Shown one piece after another: positions 32,602 to 40,793 of a stretch of DNA of 64,000 bases. The stretch spans positions 62,001 to 126,000 of the forward strand of contig NZ_JBHSHY010000013.1 in assembly GCF_042653205.1 (NCBI RefSeq), in the 5' to 3' direction. The notes beneath the pieces are model-generated. The model saw nothing but the letters and a program-made list of their open reading frames with translations. It was not told where the DNA came from and made no database searches. Both the position numbers and the translations under genes were made by a program. Each line of letters starts with the position of its first letter. The first letter of the stretch is position 1. Origin of the DNA: Paenibacillus_Z sp042653205 (GTDB taxonomy: Bacteria; Bacillota; Bacilli; Paenibacillales; Paenibacillaceae).

Positions 32602-34477
32602 CGCCGCCGCGTTCGTCTGGCGCTGCCTGGCTGCCGCCGGCGGCGCGGGCCTGCGGTTCGTCCGCCGCTTCGCGATGCCGCGCCAGTGGCTGATCGCGTA
32701 CCTGCTGCTGATCGTGCTGCCGGCGGCCGTGTTTCTGTACGGGTATTACGAGCGCTCGGCCAAGATTCTGAAGGACGAGGTCGTCCGTACGATGCAGCAG
32801 ACGGTGAAGCAGGCGGGCAGCAACCTGTCGTACCGGCTGGCGCACCTCGAGGACATCAGCAACGCGGCGTTCATGGACGCCAACCTGCATACGTACTTGT
32901 CCGTCGGCGCGGACGACCAGTCGATCGCCATCCAGCTGCAGGTCGTCAAGGACCTGCGCAACCTAATCGATACCGTGCAGACGAACTCCGACGTCTATCA
33001 CGTCCGGCTGTTCGTCGACAAATCGAAGCTGTATGCCGCGGAGCGGATCAATTTCTTCGCGCTGGACAGCTTGAAGGACCGGCCGTGGTACGCCCCGATC
33101 ATCGCCGCGAACGGCGGCATCGTCTGGACCGGCGATTACACGGAGCATTTCCTCGACGTCGGGGACGCGCGGATCTTCTCGCTCGCCCGCATGCTGCGCG
33201 ATCCGAACCGGTACGACAAAATCTCCGGCGTGCTCATGATCGACGTCAAGGAGAGCATGGTGGCCGGCATTCTGTCGACGCTGCGGTTCGCGCCCGGCAC
33301 GCAGGTGTACCTCGCGGACCCGAACGGGACGATCGTCTATCACCCTGACCGGTCGCGGATCGGCACGAGCCTCGATCCGGCGGTGCTGAACGTGCTGCAG
33401 CGGGGAAGCGAGGGCACCGGCGCGGTGAAGCTGAACGGCGAGGTCAACGACGTCATGTACGCGACGCTGGACCCGACGGGCTGGAAGCTGGTCGCACAGG
33501 GAACCGAGTCCTTGCTGTCGCACCGTGCGGTGCAGCTGACGCAGCGGTCGGAATGGACGTCGCTGCTGGAGTACATCGCGCTGTTCCTCGCGCTGCCGTT
33601 CGTGCTGATGGCCATCATCGTACGGGGCATGAACCGGCGGGTGAAGCAGGTCATCACGGTCATCCGCCGGGAGGGCACGGAGACGAGCCTGAGCGAGCTG
33701 CCGCCGGTGAACGGCGACTTCCGGCTGCTCGAGCGGAGCGTCGATCATCTGATCCTCCGCGTGCGCACGCTCGTCGAGGAGAAGTACAAGGCGCAGCTTA
33801 AGGAGCGGGAGGCGCAGCTGCAGGCGCTGCAGGCGCAGATCAATCCGCATTTCCTCTACAACACGCTCGACACGATCAATTGGATCGCGATCGGCAAGGG
33901 CGCGGCGGACATCAGCCAGATGATCGACAGCCTGGCGAAATATTTCCGGCTCAGCCTCAGCAAGGGCCGGAGCATCGTCAGCGTCGAGGACGAATTCCGC
34001 CTCGCGCAGGTGTACCTGGAGATTCAGCGGAGCCGCTTCCCGGACACGTTCGCGTTCGAGCTCGACATCCAGCCCGGCCTCGAGCCGTGCGCCATGCCGA
34101 AGCTCATCCTGCAGCCAATCGTCGAGAATGCGCTGCTGCACGGGATCCGCAAGGCGAAGGGCAGGTGCGGCGTCATCGCCATCACCGCCCGCGAGGAACG
34201 CGGGGACCTGGTTCTGAGCGTAACCGACAACGGCATCGGCATGGATGAGGGGCTGGTGGCGCGCCTGCTGACGGAGGCCCCGTCCGAGGCGAAGGACGGC
34301 GGCACCGGAGGCAGCTCGTACGGGCTGTTCAACGTCAATGAGCGGATCAAGCTGTACGCCGGCGGCGCGTACGGCCTGTCCATCGCGTCGGAGCCCGGCG
34401 CCGGCACGACCGTGCTCGTCCGGCTGAAGGCGGAGCGCCGTCCGGACGACGGGCAGCAGGGCGCCGCGGACGGCTGA
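32594..34477 (+). CDS. YesM-type sensor histidine kinase
   Basis: Membrane sensor kinase of 627 residues. The first TM segment (about 33-52, WLIAYLLLIVLPAAVFLY) is followed by a ~250-residue extracellular Cache-like domain, a second TM (about 325-345, YIALFLALPFVLMAIIV) and a HAMP segment. The phospho-acceptor His is in INPHFLYNTLDTINW (His_kinase family), and the ATP-binding N, G1 and G2 boxes follow (VENALLHGI, VTDNGIGMD, SSYGLFNVNERI). It should phosphorylate the YesN-type regulator it overlaps, in response to an outside sugar, possibly sensed through the binding protein. Confidence 0.93.
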   Translation: MRNAAAFVWRCLAAAGGAGLRFVRRFAMPRQWLIAYLLLIVLPAAVFLYGYYERSAKILKDEVVRTMQQTVKQAGSNLSYRLAHLEDISNAAFMDANLHTYLSVGADDQSIAIQLQVVKDLRNLIDTVQTNSDVYHVRLFVDKSKLYAAERINFFALDSLKDRPWYAPIIAANGGIVWTGDYTEHFLDVGDARIFSLARMLRDPNRYDKISGVLMIDVKESMVAGILSTLRFAPGTQVYLADPNGTIVYHPDRSRIGTSLDPAVLNVLQRGSEGTGAVKLNGEVNDVMYATLDPTGWKLVAQGTESLLSHRAVQLTQRSEWTSLLEYIALFLALPFVLMAIIVRGMNRRVKQVITVIRREGTETSLSELPPVNGDFRLLERSVDHLILRVRTLVEEKYKAQLKEREAQLQALQAQINPHFLYNTLDTINWIAIGKGAADISQMIDSLAKYFRLSLSKGRSIVSVEDEFRLAQVYLEIQRSRFPDTFAFELDIQPGLEPCAMPKLILQPIVENALLHGIRKAKGRCGVIAITAREERGDLVLSVTDNGIGMDEGLVARLLTEAPSEAKDGGTGGSSYGLFNVNERIKLYAGGAYGLSIASEPGAGTTVLVRLKAERRPDDGQQGAADG

Positions 34478-34527
34478 CGGCGCGTTCGCCGCGTATTGCA
34501 AATCGAGCTCATACCGGCCCGGCGCCA

Positions 34528-34562
34528 GCGCGAAGGCCGCTCTTCGGGGGCGGCTTTCGCGC
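34528..34562 (+). terminator. Hairpin after the YesM gene
   Basis: GCGCGAAGGCCGC (34528-34540) pairs with GCGGCTTTCGCGC (34550-34562) with one G-T pair; no T tract. Confidence 0.55.
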
Positions 34563-34664
34563 GTCAGTCGCCGCCGATCGGCCGGCGCCGCGATTCAAGG
34601 ATCATACAGCTTGTGTAATTAGGGTTGCAATCTTCGGACGGGCATGTTAAATTACGTATACGAC

Positions 34665-34686
34665 ATTAAATTGTATGCAATTTAAT
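34665..34686. promoter_or_regulatory. OhrR-type operator ahead of ohr
   Basis: ATTAAATTG and CAATTTAAT form a perfect 9-bp inverted repeat around TATG, in a short AT-rich island. It resembles the TACAATTAAATTGTA-type site bound by OhrR in Bacillus. TTGCAA (34625-34630) and TTAAAT (34647-34652) may be the promoter just upstream. Confidence 0.75.
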
Positions 34687-34752
34687 TTAATTAAATCAAA
34701 GCTAATTTAGCGTAAACGTTACTTTAGCTTCAAACCGAAGGAGAGATTATTG

Positions 34753-35178
34753 ATGGAAACTTTGTACACGGCAATCGCAACGGCGGAAGGCGGACGGGAC
34801 GGACGCGTGACGTCCTCGGACGGCGTGCTCGACTTGAACCTGACGATGCCGAAGGCGCTCGGCGGCAACGGCGCGGAAGGGACCAACCCGGAGCAGCTCT
34901 TCGCGGCCGGCTACGCGGCGTGTTTCCACAGCGCGCTTAAGCTGGTGGCCCGCATGCAGAAGGTCGAGCATGAAGGCACGGACGTTACGGCGCACGTCAG
35001 CATCGGCAAAGCGGCTGACGGCGGCTTCCAGCTCGCGGCCCAGCTGCACGTGAACGTCGACGGCGTCTCGCAGGAGACGGCCGAAGCGCTCGTCAAGGCC
35101 GCGCACGGCGTCTGCCCGTACTCCCGCGCGACCCGCGGCAACATCGACGTGACGCTCGTCGTGAACGGCGTCCGCTAA
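34753..35178 (+). CDS. ohr: Organic hydroperoxide resistance protein Ohr (OsmC family)
   Basis: Thiol peroxidase of 141 residues that detoxifies organic hydroperoxides with dihydrolipoamide-type reductants. The two catalytic Cys are present in the expected contexts: GYAACFHSAL (about residue 56) and GVCPYSRATRGN (about 120). The family opening LYTAIATAEGGRDG and NPEQLFAAGYAACF match Ohr rather than OsmC. Start ATG 34753 follows GAAGGAGAG. An OhrR-like operator lies upstream, but no ohrR gene is in this window. Confidence 0.94.
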   Translation: METLYTAIATAEGGRDGRVTSSDGVLDLNLTMPKALGGNGAEGTNPEQLFAAGYAACFHSALKLVARMQKVEHEGTDVTAHVSIGKAADGGFQLAAQLHVNVDGVSQETAEALVKAAHGVCPYSRATRGNIDVTLVVNGVR

Positions 35179-35482
35179 GCGTTCATGCGGCCGGCAGGGC
35201 CGCGGAAGCGCGGCGGGCGGCCGCCGGGCGCCCGCCCAAAACGCCGGAACGCGCGAAGCGCCGGCCGTCGTCCCCGCAACTTCGGGGAGACGGCCGGCGC
35301 TTTTTTCATGCGTTCCGGCACGGCGCCATTTATGATGGGCTTTTTTAATCCTAATTAGTGCAGTTTGACCTGCTGGTATTGCCGGTTGAACGTGCGGATG
35401 AAGTCCGGCAGGAAATTTGACGTTATGAATTGTCGAGGCGTACACTTAGACTCAGTTCAACGAGAGAGGGAGTCCTCACACC
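35179..35482. other. Intergenic region between ohr and the MFS gene
   Basis: About 300 bases holding the ohr terminator (35256-35306) and a promoter candidate for the MFS gene: TTGACG (35417-35422) and TACACT (35441-35446), spacer 18. Nothing else is seen. Confidence 0.55.
35256..35306 (+). terminator. Terminator after ohr
   Basis: Long stem AAGCGCCGGCCGTC / GACGGCCGGCGCTT with a second CCCC/GGGG pairing inside, followed by TTTT. Confidence 0.88.
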
Positions 35483-36709
35483 ATGACGCATATCGCCAAA
35501 GGAAGCGCGACCTACCGGCGGACGCTGCTCGCCATGCTGCTCGGCAGCATCGTCACCTTCGCCGTTCTATACAGCCCGCAGACGCTGCTCGGCCAATTCT
35601 CGGAGCAGTTCGGGGTCTCCCCGTCCTCGGCCAGCCTGGTCATCTCGGTTTCGACGATCAGCCTGGCCGTCTGCATGATGTTCATCTCCGCCTTCTCCAA
35701 CGCCTGGGGCCGCAAAAACATCATGGTCGCGTCGCTGTTCGCGACGTCCATGCTCACCATCCTCTCGTCCTTCGTGCACAGCTTCCACCTGCTGCTGGCG
35801 CTGCGCCTGGTGCTCGGCATCAGCCTCTCCGGCTTTCCGGCCATCGCGATGACGTACTTGAACGAAGAGATCGCGCCGGACAGCATCGGCAAGGCGATGG
35901 GCGTCTACGTCGGCGGCACGGCCATCGGCGGCTTCGTCGGCCGGGTCATCGTCAGCCTGCTGACGGATCTGTTCGACTGGCACGCGGGCCTGCTGACGCT
36001 CGGGGCGTTCAGCCTGATCTGCAGCGTGCTGTTCTGGCTGTACCTGCCGCAATCGCGCCGGTTCAAGCCGTCCGGCATCTCGCTGCGCATCTGGGCGGGC
36101 GGGCTGAGGGCAGGGCTCGCCGACAAGCGGCTGCTGCCGCTCTATGCCGCGGGCTTCCTGCTCCTGGGCGGGTACGTGACGCTGTTTAACTACATCGGCT
36201 ACCTGCTCGCCAAGCCGCCGTACAGCCTCAGCCAAGCGGTCATCGGCGGCCTGTTCGTCTTCCAGCTCGTCGGCTCCTGGAGCTCGTTCTTCTTCGGCCG
36301 GATGGCCGACCGGTTCTCGCGGGCCGGCTTGATCGCGGCCGGCGTCGTCCTGTCGCTCCTCGGCGCGGGGCTCACGCTGGCCGGCAGCCTGACGCTGACG
36401 ATCGCCGGCATCGTCCTGTTCGCGTGCGGCTTCTTCGCGGGTCATACAGTCGCGAGCGGCTGGGTCGGCAAGACAGCCGCGCCGCCGTACAAAGCGTACG
36501 CCTCCTCGCTGTACCTGCTGTTCTACTACCTGGGCTCCAGCGTGCTCGGCACGGCCGGCGGCTCATTCCTGTCGGCCTACGGCTGGCCGGGCGTCATCGG
36601 GATGATCGGCGTCCTGCTCGTCCTGGTCGCGATCCTCGCAGCGGCGCTCGCCGGCCGGAGGCTGTCCGCGTTCCGCCGCGCCCCGGCGGGCCCCAGGCAG
36701 CCGCGCTGA
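35483..36709 (+). CDS. MFS exporter, YnfM-like
   Basis: Inner-membrane transporter of 408 residues with 12 predicted segments. Family marks are LLGSIVTFAVLYSPQTLLGQ, the loop-2 motif as FSNAWGRKNIM, and the acid YLNEEIAPDSIGKAMGVYVG; this combination fits the YnfM branch of DHA1 exporters (putative arabinose or drug efflux). Substrate unknown. Start ATG 35483 has GAGAGGGA about 11 bases upstream. It is followed, without an obvious terminator, by the promoter of the pyrH leader. Confidence 0.83.
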   Translation: MTHIAKGSATYRRTLLAMLLGSIVTFAVLYSPQTLLGQFSEQFGVSPSSASLVISVSTISLAVCMMFISAFSNAWGRKNIMVASLFATSMLTILSSFVHSFHLLLALRLVLGISLSGFPAIAMTYLNEEIAPDSIGKAMGVYVGGTAIGGFVGRVIVSLLTDLFDWHAGLLTLGAFSLICSVLFWLYLPQSRRFKPSGISLRIWAGGLRAGLADKRLLPLYAAGFLLLGGYVTLFNYIGYLLAKPPYSLSQAVIGGLFVFQLVGSWSSFFFGRMADRFSRAGLIAAGVVLSLLGAGLTLAGSLTLTIAGIVLFACGFFAGHTVASGWVGKTAAPPYKAYASSLYLLFYYLGSSVLGTAGGSFLSAYGWPGVIGMIGVLLVLVAILAAALAGRRLSAFRRAPAGPRQPR

Positions 36710-36737
36710 GGCGCGCGGCCCGGTTCCGCGGTCCCGG

Positions 36738-36767
36738 TTGTCAAACGGCTGCCGGAACGTATACACT
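36738..36767 (+). promoter_or_regulatory. Promoter of the pyrH-paralogue leader
   Basis: TTGTCA (36738-36743) and a -10 region within TATACACT (36760-36767; TATACA at spacing 16 or TACACT at 18). Transcription would begin near 36773, giving a leader of about 145 bases before the kinase gene. Confidence 0.55.
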
Positions 36768-36802
36768 GGTAAAGAACACGATCTGCAAAAGGAGGCGAAA
36801 CG

Positions 36803-36889
36803 ATGAAGCGGACGGGTCAGCGCGAGCAGCGAACCGGCGTTTTCTTCCTCGTTTCCTCTATCGAAGCACTAAAGCATCCCATGCTTTAG
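36803..36889 (+). CDS. Leader peptide ORF (28 codons) of the pyrH paralogue
   Basis: A short ORF with a very strong site, AAAAGGAGG, 8 bases ahead of ATG 36803. It encodes a basic N-terminal half and then VFFLVSSIEALKHPML, and its TAG stop (36887-36889) lies inside the descending arm of the terminator hairpin. The codons just before the hairpin form a pyrimidine-rich run (GTTTTCTTCCTCGTTTCCTC, 36839-36858). A ribosome reaching the stop would cover the hairpin's second arm and prevent its folding. This is the layout of pyrBI-type leader peptides; it need have no function as a protein. Confidence 0.62.
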   Translation: MKRTGQREQRTGVFFLVSSIEALKHPML

Positions 36890-36904
36890 TGCTTTTATTT
36901 TTAT
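36866..36904 (+). terminator. Attenuator hairpin directly ahead of the UMP kinase gene
   Basis: A perfect 12-bp stem GCACTAAAGCAT (36866-36877) / ATGCTTTAGTGC (36881-36892), loop CCC, followed by TTTTATTTTTAT. The kinase gene's GGAGGT lies immediately after it, so a formed hairpin would stop transcription before the gene. Confidence 0.85.
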
Positions 36905-36918
36905 CGGAGGTGCGGAAG

Positions 36919-37656
36919 ATGGCGAGATACGGAAGAGTGCTGATCAAATTAAGCGGCGGCGCGGTCGCCGGCAATTCGGAGTTCGGGTTCGAGCCGGACC
37001 GGCTGGAGCATATCGCGCGTGAAATCATGTCCGTGGTCGACCTCGGCATCGCGGTGTCGGTCGTCATCGGCGGGGGCAACATCTTCCGCGGGAACATGGC
37101 GGAGTCGTGGGGCATCGAACGGGCGGAGGCCGACAACATCGGCACCCTCGCCACGGTTATCAACAGCCTGATGCTGCGCGGCGTGCTGAAGGCGAGGACC
37201 GGTCGGGAGGTGCGTGTCATGACGGCGATTCCGGCGACGTCGGTGGCCGAGCCGTACATCCGGCTGCGGGCCATTCACCATCTGGAGAAGGGCTACATCG
37301 TCATCTTCGCCGGCGGCAACGGGCAGCCGTACGTCACGACGGATTACCCGTCCGTGCAGCGGGCGATCGAGACGAACTGCGACGCGCTGCTGGTCGCCAA
37401 GCAGGGCGTGGACGGGGTGTTCAGCGCCGATCCGAAGCGGGATCCGGGAGCGCGGAAGTATAAGACGCTCCATTACAACGACGTGCTGCAGCACGACCTG
37501 AAGGTCATGGACCAGTCGGCGTTCATTCTGGCGCGGGACTACAACCTGCCGATGCACGTGTTTAATTTCGACCGGCCGGGCTGGATGAAGGAGATTTGCG
37601 AGGGCATCGACCACGGCACGTACATAAACGGCGATACGAGGCTGGCTCTGGAATAG
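36919..37656 (+). CDS. pyrH: UMP kinase paralogue (PyrH family)
   Basis: Amino-acid-kinase-fold enzyme of 245 residues that phosphorylates UMP to UDP with ATP. The motifs run in order: VLIKLSGGAVAG (ATP loop), GGGNIFRG, ADNIGTLATVINSLMLRG, VTTDYPSVQRAIE and GVDGVFSADPKRDPGA. It lacks the rpsB-tsf-frr neighbours that normally surround pyrH, so it is probably a second copy. In the UMP-binding region GTGNPFFTTD is replaced by GGNGQPYVTTD, a modest change that could alter regulation. Start ATG 36919 follows GGAGGT. It appears controlled by the leader-peptide attenuator upstream. Confidence 0.88.
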   Translation: MARYGRVLIKLSGGAVAGNSEFGFEPDRLEHIAREIMSVVDLGIAVSVVIGGGNIFRGNMAESWGIERAEADNIGTLATVINSLMLRGVLKARTGREVRVMTAIPATSVAEPYIRLRAIHHLEKGYIVIFAGGNGQPYVTTDYPSVQRAIETNCDALLVAKQGVDGVFSADPKRDPGARKYKTLHYNDVLQHDLKVMDQSAFILARDYNLPMHVFNFDRPGWMKEICEGIDHGTYINGDTRLALE

Positions 37657-37956
37657 CCGCGCGGCCGGCTTGAAGCGCGTATCCGGCGAACCGCAAGGAT
37701 AGCTTACGGCCTGCAGGGCACCCGATGAGGGTGCCTTTTTGCCGTCCGCGGCCCTTCGGCGCGGTAGGTCTTGGGACCCCGAAATTTTGACAAGCGCTGT
37801 CAGAAGCGCGCGACAAATTCCGTATCTCGGACCCAAACGCCGACGGTTCCGGGAAACTTTGTCAAGATTTAATCATTCGTTAGACAGGAAAACCGTGGTT
37901 ATTGTAGAACTTTGTAAGGAAGTCGGTAACATAGCGTGAATCGGGAGCGGGGTTTA
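37657..37956. other. Intergenic region between the UMP kinase and the GGDEF/EAL gene
   Basis: Three hundred bases with the kinase terminator (37715-37741) and a partial dyad TGACA-AGCGC-TGTCA (37788-37802) that could bind a regulator of the cyclic-di-GMP gene. No small gene is convincing. Confidence 0.5.
37715..37741 (+). terminator. Terminator after the UMP kinase gene
   Basis: Stem GGCACCC / GGGTGCC, loop GATGA, followed by TTTTT. Confidence 0.85.
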
Positions 37957-40764
37957 ATGGTGTATAAGGAACAAATGCGGTATTCGCGTCTTGCGCATCT
38001 GACAAAACTGATCAATACGAAACTTGAATTGCGTGAAGTCCTGGAGCATGTGACCACCGCCATCTCCGAAGAGATCGTCCAATGTGATTCCGTCGGCATC
38101 TATCTGCCGCAGGAGGATGGGACCTTCAGGGGATACGTCGGCAAGCCGCGGGTGATCAACGGCTGGACGCTGGATATGCACGTCATCGACATGGAAGTAG
38201 ACCTGCTGGCGAAGGAAGTCGTCGAGACGAAGAAAACCGTGTACATCCCGGATACCTCGAAGGACACCAGGCCTGATCCGAGAGCCGTCGAAGGCTTTCA
38301 GATCAAATCGCTGCTGGTGTTACCGATTTCGTTCGAGCAGGAGCTGTTCGGCCTCGTGTTCCTGTTCGACTACGGCATTCCGATGAACTTGACGCAATCC
38401 GAGATCCAGACAGTGGAGGCTTACGTCAACATGGCAGCCGTCGCGATTCAGAACGCGCGGAACCTGACGCACAAGGAGAACCTCATCGCCGAGAAGCAGC
38501 TGCTGCTCGACGTGACGAGCGATCTGGCGATGTGCTCCACGCTGCAGGAGAGCCTCGACATCTGCTTCACCTACCTCGGCAAGGTGCTGGGCAACTACAA
38601 CATCGGCGTGCATCTGCTCGATCCGCTCACGGAGAGCAAGATCAAGCCGGCCAAGCTGAGCAAGGACAGCGACTGGTCGGAGGAAGACTGGATGCGCACG
38701 CACAGCCAGATCCGGATCGACGAGAGCAACGACCTGGTCTTCCAGGAGGTCATCCGCACCAAGAAGGCCGTCCTGATCCCGGACGTGTTTGCGGACGGCC
38801 GGCCCAACCACGATCTGTGCCGCACGTTCGGCATCAAGGGGTTGTTCCTGCTGCCGCTCGTCACGATGGGCGAAGTGCTCGGCGTCATCCCGGTCGTCCG
38901 GCTCGAGGAGGGCTGCCTCGACTACCCGGTCGCCAAGAAGGAGCTCGCGCAGTCGATCGTCGACGCGACGGCGTCGACCCTGTCGAACCTGATGTACATG
39001 GAGAAGCAGGAGAACATCATCCAGGAGCGGACCTCGGAGATCACGGTCAAGAACCAGGAGCTTGAGCGCGTCGTGGCGGAGCTGCAGCAGCTGAGCCGCG
39101 AGAAGGAGCTGATCTTGAACTCGGCGGGGGAAGGCATCTTCGGCCTCGACCTCGACCGGAGGATCACCTTTTGCAATCCGGCGGCGGCGGCCATGCTGGG
39201 CTACGACACGAAGAGCGAGCTGATCGGCCAGCCGTCCAGCATTATTTTCAACGGCGCCCATACCGGCAGCGGCGGCCTCCAGTCCGCTGCGGCGGCCACG
39301 GACGGGAATTGGGACAATTACGGCCAGGACGAGCGGTTCTACCGCAAAGACAACTCCAGCTTCCCCGTGGAATTCGTCATTTCCTCCATCCGGGAGGGCG
39401 ACGAGATCGTCGGCGACGTGGTCACCTTCAAGGACATCACGCAGCGCAAGCAGATGGAGGCGGAGATCAAGTACCACGCGTACTTCGACAGCGTCACCGA
39501 CCTGCCGAACCGGGTGCTGCTGAAGGACCGGCTGAACCAGGGACTCGTGCAGGCGCAGATCAACGGCGAGAAGCTCGCCGTGCTCTACCTGGACCTCGAC
39601 CGCTTCAAGTTCATCAACGATTCGCTCGGCCACAGCTTCGGCGACCTGCTGCTGCGCGACGTCGCGCAGCGCCTCAGCCGGTGCGTCCCGAAGGGCGCGA
39701 CGGTCTCGCGGATGGGCGGGGACGAATTCACGATCTACCTGCCCAACGTCAAGAACGAGCACGAGGTGCTGAAGGTCGTGCAGGCGGTCATCGACACGTT
39801 CGACGTGCCGTTCCAGCTGCTGGGGAACGAGATCTACATCAAGGCGAGCATCGGCATCAGCCTGTATCCCGACAACGGTGACACGACCGACACGCTGATC
39901 AAGAACGCGGACACGGCGATGTACAAGTCCAAGGAAATTTCCGGCAACAGCTACCACTTCTTCAGCGAGGGCATGGATACCCGGACCTTCGAGAGCGTCA
40001 AGCTCGAGAACGCCCTGTACCGCGCGCTGGAGCTGGACGAGCTCGAGCTGTACTACCAGCCGCAGATCCATTACCAGACGAACCGGCTCGTCGGCGTCGA
40101 GGCGCTGCTGCGGTGGAACCATCCGAAGCAGGGCATGATCGCGCCGGACCAATTCATTCCGATCGCGGAGGAGACGGCGCTCATCGTGCCGATCGGCGAG
40201 TGGGTGCTGAAGCAGGCGTGCCGCCAGCTGAAGGCATGGCAGATACGGGGGTATCCGCCGTTCAGCGTCTCGGTCAACCTGTCGGCCCGCCAGTTCGAGC
40301 AGAACAACCTGTTCGCCATGGTCGAGAACGCGCTCGAGGAAGCCGGGCTGTGCCCGGATTACCTGCATCTGGAGCTGACGGAGAACCTGATCATTAAGAA
40401 CAAGGATCTGACGTTCGAGTCGATGAAAGCGCTGAAGGGCCTCGGCATCCAGATCGCCATCGACGATTTCGGTACGGGGTATTCCTCGCTCGGCTATCTG
40501 AAGAGCCTGCCGATCGACACGCTGAAGATCGACAAATCGTTCCTGCAGGACGTAACGGAGGACGACAACAACGCGGCCATCATTAATACGATCATCACGC
40601 TCGCGCAGAACCTCAACTTGAGCGTCATCGCCGAGGGCGTCGAGACGCCGCAGCACGTGGAGTTCCTGTCGTCGCGCGAATGCTTCCTGATGCAGGGGTA
40701 TTATTTCGGCCGTCCGATGCGGGCGGCGGAGTTCGAGGCGAAGTTTCTGGCGGCGTCGCGTTGA
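37957..40764 (+). CDS. GAF-GAF-PAS-GGDEF-EAL cyclic-di-GMP signalling protein
   Basis: Cytosolic sensor enzyme of about 935 residues. Two GAF domains (about 15-160 and 180-340) precede a coiled coil (345-385), a PAS domain (385-500), a GGDEF domain (510-670) and an EAL domain (690-930). The cyclase site is intact (RMGGDEFTIYL), and so is the phosphodiesterase site (GVEALLRW, NLSARQF, ELTEN, IDDFGTGYSSLGYL, AEGVET). It may thus both make and break c-di-GMP, with the GAF/PAS part deciding. ATG 37957 has GGAGCGGGG upstream; GTG 37936 is possible too. A ThDP enzyme follows 29 bases later in the same direction. Confidence 0.92.
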   Translation: MVYKEQMRYSRLAHLTKLINTKLELREVLEHVTTAISEEIVQCDSVGIYLPQEDGTFRGYVGKPRVINGWTLDMHVIDMEVDLLAKEVVETKKTVYIPDTSKDTRPDPRAVEGFQIKSLLVLPISFEQELFGLVFLFDYGIPMNLTQSEIQTVEAYVNMAAVAIQNARNLTHKENLIAEKQLLLDVTSDLAMCSTLQESLDICFTYLGKVLGNYNIGVHLLDPLTESKIKPAKLSKDSDWSEEDWMRTHSQIRIDESNDLVFQEVIRTKKAVLIPDVFADGRPNHDLCRTFGIKGLFLLPLVTMGEVLGVIPVVRLEEGCLDYPVAKKELAQSIVDATASTLSNLMYMEKQENIIQERTSEITVKNQELERVVAELQQLSREKELILNSAGEGIFGLDLDRRITFCNPAAAAMLGYDTKSELIGQPSSIIFNGAHTGSGGLQSAAAATDGNWDNYGQDERFYRKDNSSFPVEFVISSIREGDEIVGDVVTFKDITQRKQMEAEIKYHAYFDSVTDLPNRVLLKDRLNQGLVQAQINGEKLAVLYLDLDRFKFINDSLGHSFGDLLLRDVAQRLSRCVPKGATVSRMGGDEFTIYLPNVKNEHEVLKVVQAVIDTFDVPFQLLGNEIYIKASIGISLYPDNGDTTDTLIKNADTAMYKSKEISGNSYHFFSEGMDTRTFESVKLENALYRALELDELELYYQPQIHYQTNRLVGVEALLRWNHPKQGMIAPDQFIPIAEETALIVPIGEWVLKQACRQLKAWQIRGYPPFSVSVNLSARQFEQNNLFAMVENALEEAGLCPDYLHLELTENLIIKNKDLTFESMKALKGLGIQIAIDDFGTGYSSLGYLKSLPIDTLKIDKSFLQDVTEDDNNAAIINTIITLAQNLNLSVIAEGVETPQHVEFLSSRECFLMQGYYFGRPMRAAEFEAKFLAASR

Positions 40765-40793
40765 CCTATATCGATAAACGGAGGGGATTGGGA

